This document shows, in pieces, positions 1 through 8,900 of a stretch of DNA of 64,000 nucleotides (the first letter of the stretch is position 1; each line of letters starts with the position of its first letter). A program made the position numbers and the translations under genes. The notes beneath the pieces were generated by a model, which saw nothing but the letters and a program-made list of their open reading frames with translations, was not told the DNA's origin and did not search any database. Source of the DNA: Hirudinaria manillensis (taxonomy: Eukaryota; Annelida; Clitellata; Hirudinida; Hirudinidae); assembly GCA_034509925.1 (NCBI GenBank), contig CM067528.1, forward strand, positions 5,352,501 to 5,416,500, given 5' to 3'.

Positions 1-50
1 AGCTTTTTTGGACTATTGATTTTTATTTTGTAATCTATTTTTATAGATAT

Positions 51-129
<79 letters not shown>
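51..129 (+). repeat. ATA trinucleotide microsatellite
   Basis: Perfect run of AAT-type units near the window start. Confidence 0.95.
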
Positions 130-3100
130 TATCAATTATTATTATTAATAAATAAAATTTTACCATTTATTACAGTCAGGAAATGTAATCGCAATTTACT
201 CAAAGTGATGAACGTAAACATCTTTCCACCAAAATTTGTTTTCAAAATATAATTTAATAATAAAATAAATAAAAAATAATTTCAAAGCCCCGATGAAATT
301 GAAATAATTTCTCGGAAGAACATTTTTTTAAATAAATTTTTCTCTGACAAACGACCAAGTTGTAAGAGCCCGTCTTGGAGGGCATTTCTCACCGAAAGAA
401 CTGCGAACTACGATGGCCGTCTTAAAGGAAGAAGAGAGACGAAAAAAAACATATTTGGTCGACGATTTACCGCGAAATGCAAACATTTTTGCAGACGTTA
501 AGACGTTCTGAAGGAGGATTAAAAGTGGATGAAAACCCGGGAATTTAACTCGGGAACAGGTGCTCGTCAACAGCCGTTTCACTGGTCAAGTTTACGAGGG
601 TCTCTGAGGCATCCAGGACCGGAGTGAAAGCAAACGGCGTCAGAGAACTTCGATCGTAAACTTCAAGTCGTTCGCGGGTGTTTTTGAAATCTAGAAAATG
701 CCTTCGCTCTGCCGTTATTTACGTCGACTTCTGCTGGAGACGAATGCACGGAGCCGCCTGGAAATGCATTTCGTCGTCTGCTATCAATCGTGTCTTTCTG
801 CCATTTCCTCTGCGAAAAGGCGCGCATAATTTAAACGTGTCCGGACTTTTTTTTCCTCAACACCTCAACTTCCAGAGATACTTTCAACGCCATCGAGAAG
901 TGCTTTTCTTCTGCGTTTTGTCTGTTTTCGTTGAGAGTTATCGTGCCAGTAAACGATTAAATTCATCAGACGATTCTTTTCCTGATTAACTTTTTCAATT
1001 CATTTCCACCTTTTCTCCTCCCCTGTTCTTTCCTGTTTTCAGAACATTTAAAGGCGGATATTCTATGCTTTTGCTCACAAAGGGGTTGCTGCCATCACAG
1101 AAATTATTTTCATCATCTATTCATATCGATTTCAACAGGCCTTCCACGATAGGAGAAATTATTGTTAAAGTTTATGGATTTAAATTTTATAAATTTACAA
1201 TTTATTCCAGTCGGATGCTGAATTATCACTCTGTGATTTGATTGACAATGCGTGTGTGTGTGTGCCTGTGTGGTTTTAAAAGCATTGGAAAGCAACAAAT
1301 CAGCTCTGCCATCTGCCGACAAGTTGGAGGATGAATGCTTTCCAGGTTTTTTTTTACGTTGAAATCGATGGATCTCAAGGGAAGGAAGGAATGTGGAAAA
1401 AAAAGGTAAATTTGATTTTAAATCGACATGAATGGAATAAATAATGTTCACCTGTGAATCTGTATCCTTGGAGTATCATTGGAACAGGTATCCACGTATC
1501 ATTGGAAGATCATTGATCAGGCAATGATACCTCACAGATACTCGTAGATGCCGTTGAACTGAAAGATTGAAATAAAATTTCCGAAATTAACTTTCGTTTC
1601 ATGAAGAATGATACATTTCTCATGATCCTCATGGTAGGCTCATAAAACGAAACTGGAATTAAACTTGGCTTTCCCTAAGAGCATCCTATTCTGAAAATTC
1701 CATTATTCTTTATGGTGCTATTTATTTTATATTTATTATTTTAATTGCCACTGGATGGACATCTTACGAGAGGAAGTTAACTGGCCACGCCATGATTTCC
1801 GATGGCCTTCTCCTGCCATCTGCCGAACGAAAGAATTTCAAGAATTTTAAAATGAATTTTTTTTATTAAATAATTTATAGCCATGTGACGTTGCTAGGAT
1901 GTTGAAAAAGAAGAAGAAGAAGGTGATCTTATTATGCATCATCATCATCATCATCACCACACTGTTATTAACATTGTCTGTACTTTTTTTGATGGGTTTT
2001 AGGAGCGAATGGATGATGGAGAAGGAGACTTAAGCCAAGGATCACGGGTTCAAACCCTGTTTCGGGTGCAGAACTGAAACTGTTCAAGTCTTGACACTGG
2101 TTCTATTGTGTTGCCACAAGCCGGACTCTTTCCTCAAGTGGTCGACTCTGATGCTCTGGCACCAGAAGCATTAAACCTATTTAAATTCATTTATGTAGCG
2201 CTCCATTCTTCTTCGATGGCTTATAATTATTCGGACGTTATTTTACATTTATATACAAAAATCGATGTCAACGTTGAATTGTACTTTTGGCCATTTTCCA
2301 CGACAATAATGGATGGCATTGTTTGCTGGGAAATCAATTTCTTATGGGAACTTCCAAGTCATACATTTAGGTGAATTTCGAATTTTCATCGAACTTATTC
2401 AACAATTTAATATAATAAAATAAAATTAAAATTGAAATTAAATGAATTAAATTGAATTAAAACACTTTTATTCAATAGATAATATAATGAACATAATAAA
2501 ATAATAATATAACATAATAAAAATGAGCTAATATTAAAAGTAGAAAGTGCACACATCTTTGATATTATTTTTCCTAGCAGCAAAAAGAACCAACTTTTGA
2601 GCATTCAGAGATTTCATGAAAATTTTTCTTTCACAACATCACGATGTCCATTCCTTATTCTGCTATAAAAATCTTGCAAACGTAACAGCCACGACACAAC
2701 AGCAACAACACCAACAACACAACACAACCTTGACCATCTTTTTTTTTTATAAAACCATCATCATCATCATCATCAACATTGCATACAACAACTTAAAACT
2801 AACAACACTTTCCACGACACAATAACAAGAAACAACAAGCAACACAAACGATACTTCTGAGACATACAAGAGCGGAGGGAATTGTAAAATATTGCATCAG
2901 TTCTGATGAAATTTACTTGAAAATATCGCATTACTCTGCCAAAGGGTTGCAACGTCCCAAAACTGAGCGAAGGCATACCACGTGACACACCACGTGATAC
3001 ATGGCAGCAATCCATCAATTAATTCGATTAATTTAAAAAAATCGCATTAATTCACCGCTTAATGCACCACTTATTCTTGCAACTCCGGTTTAAACGCTTC

Positions 3101-3907
3101 CAATATTTTCCACATGGAAAATGCATCCGTACAGACAGTCCGTTGCCAGGCAACCGAGAAGCATTTTGTTGTTTATGCCTTATTAACAGATTATTAAGCT
3201 AGGGACGGAATATAAATCACGTATTGCAGGGAAATTATTCTAACGAAGTTGAATAATTACGATATTATAATTACACGAATTATGGACATTCAAATATTTT
3301 CAATATTTTTGCATTTATAATCAGAAATTAAACCACTTTTGGAGCTTTTCTTTGAAATGGAAATGCATTGAAATTGATTTTTTTTCTCTCGGTCCTTTCA
3401 TCTTTTTATGCTTCAATCTGCTGAGCTGAGATAAAGATTTTAAAGATTTTAAAGATTTTATTATTAGCAGATAATGTCCGAGACTTTTTTCAAATCATTT
3501 GCCAAACTCAGAAGTTTCTTTGCAATGTTTGTCCTTCGTTTATCTTTAATTTATCAGAGTTTATCTTTATTTGCACTTCCTGCCACGGACGTGTTGACAG
3601 TTTGGGGGGTATTTTTTGTATTTAAAATACGCTTCTCTGACGTATTCTCACGTAAGTGCTTTTCAATCATTTCAATGCTTTGCATAATTTATGGGGATTC
3701 ATATATTCAACTGATGCATAAACATAACTTTAATATTAAAATTGAGACCTTGAATCTCATGAAAGTTAAATAAGTCTTTAATAAATAAATAAATAAATAA
3801 ATAATTAATTAATTAAATAAATAAAAAAATGATTTCCTTCGATGACCTCAGTCAACCATTACCCTGCACCGGGCCACCCTAAACATCGGCAACCACTTGG
3901 CAGATGA

Positions 3908-3936
3908 TGACGTCATGAAATGGAATGATGACGTCA
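3908..3936. promoter_or_regulatory. Two perfect CRE palindromes 21 bp apart
   Basis: TGACGTCA occurs at 3908-3915 and 3929-3936, each inside ATGATGACGTCAT, so the flanks are also repeated. The spacing is two helical turns. A third perfect copy is at 4805-4812; others are at 34171 and 55580. These are full CREB/ATF consensus sites. They lie downstream of the 3' end of protocadherin gene 1. Confidence 0.4.
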
Positions 3937-4707
3937 TTTCTTTGAGCGGAACAGGGAAATTAGTGTTGTCACGCAAGGCGTCTTGGGATAATTTCAATAT
4001 ATTTTCATTTATTTCAATATATTTTATGTATAATAATAATAATTTACATTAATAATTTATAATATTTATAATAATAATTTAACATAATTTATAATAATAA
4101 TAATAATTATTATAATTATTAATAATAATATAATAATAATAATAATAATATAATAATTATTATTATTAATGCTTTATTATTATTATATAATGTTTTTAAT
4201 TAAATATTTATCTTTGATTATGCGATGTGACTTTATAAATTTTTATAAAATAAATAAATACATTTAAATACACTTATATCCAATTTAGCTGCAAGCCTTC
4301 CTTTTAATATCTTCTTCTTTTTTCCCTCATAAAGTAATTTTTTTTTTTTCGTTTCCTAAAACATTGTTGAACATTTGAAGTTTTAACTTTTAAATATTTG
4401 AATTAAATGACATTTCTCTTTAGGCAGTAAAATCACTTGAAGAGAAATATATCTATTTTTATAAAAATTAATTTCACAATTAAATTAAATATTTTTTTAT
4501 GAAATTTAATTCAGAATTAAGTGAAATATTCAACAAAAAATAATAATAAATATATAAAATAAATAATTATTCACGTTGAGACAATAAAATCTTAGTCTTA
4601 GAGATCTTTCTGCTCGTAATCATTCCCTCTCGACATCCCTCAAGCCACGCCCACCTTGCATCTCATTAGACGTGACATTCTGTCGGACGTGAATACGTTT
4701 TCATTCA

Positions 4708-4712
4708 TTTTT

Positions 4713-4747
<35 letters not shown>

Positions 4748-5158
4748 TTACAGCACGATTGTTGATTAAATTCTAAAAACAAATTCAAAACATAAACAAC
4801 TATCTGACGTCAACTTAGCGTCACGTGATCGTAATCGTAATTTGTTGTTGTTGTCAATAATTCTCAAAAAATAAAATAAAAAAAATAATATTATTATTAT
4901 TAGAGAATGAAATGTCGGCTTTGGAAAATAATGACGGTTGTCTTGTCGGAAGTTATGAAAATCAATCGATCAATTGAGAAGAGAATTTGCCTGCGATTCT
5001 TTCTAAATGGAAGTTGATATGCCATGTAGAAACAAAAAAAAGGAATTCAAAAGAACGACTGCGTATCTTTTGTGGACCTGGAAATGATTCGGAGTTGCTG
5101 ACAAATAGGGTGTAGAAAAGGAGCATTAATCAGGAATTGTTCTTAAAATAGTAAATAG
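4708..5158 (-). other. Probable 3' untranslated region of protocadherin gene 1
   Basis: This is non-coding sequence directly after the TGA stop. The first canonical AATAAA signals in the sense direction fall in an ATTT-type tetranucleotide run at 4708-4751, so a 3' UTR of about 0.4 kb is plausible. The run by itself creates AATAAA, so the end is uncertain. Confidence 0.3.
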
Positions 5159-5962
5159 TCAGACGATGTCGTCGTCGTCTTCGTCGCCAGCACCTTTGAA
5201 GGATTCTTCGATTCTGACCTTCTTCGGTGGTCGTCTTTGCGGGTTCGAGTGCGATTTGTTCACCTGAACGTCTTCGGTTTTCTTGAGTGTCGAATGACCG
5301 GGTAAAAACGAAGATTTTTTTACATTTCTCCGGGTTTGAAGCGTCAGATAGGATCCCGCCGTAGGCATTTTTTGCTGAACCACGTGACCGGAACAACTGC
5401 AGGCGCTATTTATGGCGTCGTCGAAGCCGATAACGTTCGGAAGAATGGAAAGCGATCTGTTGGCGATGAAGGAGGAGCTTCTGATTGGTGGGAAAGAAAA
5501 AAGTTCTTGAAAGTCGTGGAGGTGTCTGTGGCACGCCTGCGATTCGGTCGAGTGGGCGCGGGAACAGAAGGAAATCTTCCTCTGATTGCTCTTCGAAACG
5601 GTTGGCAACTGAACGAGTTTCTGGTTCGTGGCAGATGTTTTGTTCGTCGGCGAAAATCGAACGCTGTGCGGGGAGTCCCTCGGCGGAGGCGGCGGAGGGG
5701 GAAAACTCCTCTCCCTGTTGTGGCTCACGTGACCCGAGTTCACTTCCGGTCGTCCCTGATCGGCCTGAGAAGATTCGAGAATCTTCGCCGGAAGTTGCTG
5801 TTTGAGAATTGAAGTTTGAGTTGATTTTTTTATCTTTCCTGCCGTTCCAGGAGGAAATTGAAAGTTTTGTCTTCGAGCGAAAATCAGGGAGCCTTGGCAC
5901 GTGCTTTGTTGTTCGAGAAGTTCTTTTGACAGCCTGCTTGGCTGGGCATCACCGCTGCTTTT
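5159..5962 (-). CDS. Protocadherin gene 1, exon 3 (cytoplasmic tail)
   Basis: The exon encodes 267 residues, from [11 protein letters not shown] to a C-terminus ending DEDDDDIV and TGA. The assignment rests on an open 0.8-kb frame in a GC-richer patch, phase-0 compatibility with exon 2, a CAG acceptor at its 5' end and a composition typical of cytoplasmic tails (Ser, Gln, Lys, Pro rich, no membrane segment). Visible motifs are a run of seven prolines, HSVRF (5654-5668) resembling the protein phosphatase 1 docking motif, a basic patch RRPPKKVRI, an acidic end and a C-terminal D-I-V that fits a class III PDZ ligand. I cannot align it to vertebrate CM1/CM2 motifs. It could belong to a separate transcript, but orientation, phase and position make the tail the best reading. 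Confidence 0.65.
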   Translation of the reverse strand, partial: KSSGDAQPSRLSKELLEQQSTCQGSLIFARRQNFQFPPGTAGKIKKSTQTSILKQQLPAKILESSQADQGRPEVNSGHVSHNRERSFPPPPPPPRDSPHSVRFSPTNKTSATNQKLVQLPTVSKSNQRKISFCSRAHSTESQACHRHLHDFQELFSFPPIRSSSFIANRSLSILPNVIGFDDAINSACSCSGHVVQQKMPTAGSYLTLQTRRNVKKSSFLPGHSTLKKTEDVQVNKSHSNPQRRPPKKVRIEESFKGAGDEDDDDIV

Positions 5963-8900
5963 CTGAGAAATTTCACGAAACAAGATGTCATTTAGCTATT
6001 TATTAGAAAAAAAAGTTCTTTATTTACGAAAGTATATTTTCATAAAATTACAGCACCTTCCTCTACGAAAGCAAATGCGATTTGATAACATTATTCGTGA
6101 AAATTCTAGAATAAATTTCACTGAAAATCTGCAATGGATGATTGAAGGTAGCGATGTTCAACTTCCGAGTGGAGGAAATGAAACCGAATGTGGTGGAAAT
6201 GCCGCGTGGAAAGTTTCCAGGATTCTCGGTTAAAAAGGTGAGAATGACTTGGAATTTCCCAGTAATGCATCAAGCAAGTTGAAAACTTGTGAATTACCAT
6301 GTCCTTCATGTACGGGTGGATGGATGGACAGAGGGAGGGATGGATGGATGGACAGAGGGATGGATGAATGGATGGAGAAAGGGATGGATGGATGGATGGA
6401 TGGATGGATGGATGGATGGATATCTCAGTCGTTATGGGTGATGACTCACTCCGAGGCAAGTGATAGAAACATAAATACTTATAGCTTTGATATATGACAA
6501 TCATTTGGACATTTATAGGCAACGAAGAGGACTACGACGATGTCGGGAATGGTGATTATGATAATGATACGTATTGTGGTGATAATCTTGATTGTGGTAA
6601 CGTCAAACTCTGATTGATCGGTTGAAAGTCCTCGGCAGACAAAGGATTGATTTCAATCATTTCCGGATGTTCTGCGAATTACTCTTACATTTCACTATGA
6701 TTAGGTTTATTATAAGCTTTCAGGTTAATTAAATATTTTTATTTCCCTAAAATTTTGTTTTACAGTCGAAAAAGAAATTTTCCTGCTAATTTTGCGCAGA
6801 TATTAGATCACAAGTAAGACCCGTGTAATGTGATTTCCTGTAAGAGTTTTGTACTAATTACATTACAACGTACAAATTACATTACAATGTACTAATTACA
6901 TTACGATGTACTAATTACATTACGATGTACTAATTACATTAAAATGTACTAATTACATTACGATGTACTAATTACATTAAAATGTACTAATTTCATTACA
7001 ATGTACTAATTACATTACGACGTACTAACTGCATTAGTAGCTACAACAAAGTTAACCAAAACATGTTTTAGTGAATTTACGATTTCAAGAGAATACTTGA
7101 ATTAGAGAACACTTCGTTCGATATTGATTTCAGTTTGCTTGCAGAACACAGAGTTTGATTCGTTTTAAAAATATATTCCATGCAGAATGAGTTGCACGAG
7201 ATCGACTGACAAAACAAGTGGATGGAAACTGTTGAGTTGTTGTCGGAACAAATGAACAACAAGAGCACAGGAACCAAGTGAATTTGAGGAAAGGAAAATG
7301 ATTTATATGCGACGTGATTAATGCATTTTTCCATCGGTGTTGACAAAATTATGGCGGGATGTGACCGTGTTTTCCAGACTGGATTGAAGCAGACGACTGC
7401 GTTCAACCACTCCTGTGCCTCTGCAAGCACTAAAATTTCTCCCTCTCCACGTTTATGTGTCCTCAAATCTCCCTAAACATGTCTTCGCTTCCTGCTTCTC
7501 TAACGTCGTTCAAATTCCAGCATCTCGATTGAAACTCTTAACCGACATTCCGATAATTTGAAGTCAGAATTGAAAATCTTCTAATGATTTGTGGCTGGTT
7601 TTATTCGTTTATTGTTTTATTTAGGATTTAATTCGGGTAGAGGAGGATGATTCCGACATCTTGAGATTCCTGGCTACGTGCTGCCATAAAAATGGCCATT
7701 TTCTTTTCATCAGAGCTTCATACTTTCATGCGTTCCTCATTCATTCAGCCCGAATTCTACAACCCGAGTCGGCTGCCCTACCCAATACCATCATAACCAT
7801 CATCATCATCATCGCTACCGTTCTCATCGGCATCATCATCGTTTTCATCGCTAAAGTAATATGGACAGATTTGAGCGAGAAATTGAAATGCTCAATCCCA
7901 TGCGATGACAAGTTTAAAACCTGCCAACATTGCAATAAAGTCAGATGGTCAATTCCAGTCAATTGAATTTTGAATGCCTGTTGATAATTTCTATGACTGT
8001 TCGGCTACGTCCTCTGGCAAATGCAGATTCGAGGAGATCATCTCATCGCCGGGAAGTTTCAATTTCAGTGGCGGGTTTCAATCCGACTTTCCTGACGATC
8101 TGAGCATCTTAAATAGTCTCTTCGCAGACGGGTTTGAAGTTGTTTTTTTTTTGCGCGCGCAAAGCACTCGTGGCAGAAGAGAATGGAAAAGGAAAGAAAA
8201 CATGAATTCGAGTGACTCTCTTTGGAACTCCTTCAACTCGACAATATTTCAATTTCCTTTTATTTTCTTAATTTCCTTTTCTTTCTTCCAGCAAAGGAAA
8301 GTTCGGATTTATTTGACGTTCTGTGTGCAAGTCCCGGTCAAAAGAGTAGCCGAATATTTCCTTGTGATTTCTCTCTTGGATTGGAATAAATAAAAGCCAA
8401 CATGGTGAATGCCTTTCATATTATGACATTCGTAACATTTTTTTTTCTGTTTTTTTCCCTAGAAATTACATCTCATTACGCTTGTGGCACTTAGAAGATA
8501 ATTGTGTATCAGAAAAGATTTTCCTGGCACCAACGCTTAGGGACGTGCGAACTTGGTATTCGCGTACGCTTTCGCTATTTACATCGGCGGTCGTGTGTCG
8601 TCGGGCTCATCCAATCGAGGACGGGTCCGTGCAATAAGGTTTTCAACGATTCTTTCTGAATTGGAGCTTTTTCGCCGAATATTTTATTACGATTCGATAT
8701 TTAGAAAGCCCAATAAACTCACTTCTGATTGGCTGATTTCGAGCAGGGGAGACACGCAAGTGGCATCGTCTGCTAGTTTTGCCTCCGCCATCGAAGAGAC
8801 CTTGTAAGGAGATCCTTCCCTTCCCTGTTCGTTGCTGCTTAGCATTCTGAGAGCTTCCGACGATGTGGCATTGAATTTGCCTCTCTGATCTTTTCTCTGA

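Larger units (their letters stand above)
1..4707. other. Non-coding region downstream of protocadherin gene 1
   Basis: No gene supported. It contains ATA and ATTT-type microsatellites, a TG run near 1250, an ATC run near 1940, a tRNA-like B-box (GGTTCAAACCC, about 2048), paired CACGTGA E-boxes (2979 and 2991), a perfect X-box-like palindrome GTTGCCAGGCAAC (3142-3154) and the CRE pair at 3908-3936. Confidence 0.6.
5963..8722 (-). other. Intron 2 of protocadherin gene 1 (2.76 kb)
   Basis: The donor is GTGAGT at 8722; the acceptor is TTTCTCAG at 5970-5963. Both flanking exons are phase 0 at the join. The intron holds a degenerate TGGA/GGAT array (6312-6422), a tenfold 19-bp tandem repeat with TAATTA cores (6851-7040) and a short ATC run (about 7790-7850). 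A candidate poly(A) signal lies near its 5' end (8683-8688). I see no further exon with cadherin-tail character, but short alternative tail exons cannot be excluded. Confidence 0.7.

Noticed and set aside
2035-2075. tRNA gene or tRNA-derived SINE
   Set aside because: A T-arm-like GGTTCAAACCC is present here and a similar one near 24960, but no matching acceptor stem, anticodon arm or convincing A box can be folded.
5336-5900. Three other open frames over the tail exon (158, 164 and 106 codons)
   Set aside because: They overlap the exon 3 frame; only that frame has phase-0 continuity with exon 2 and a proper acceptor and stop.
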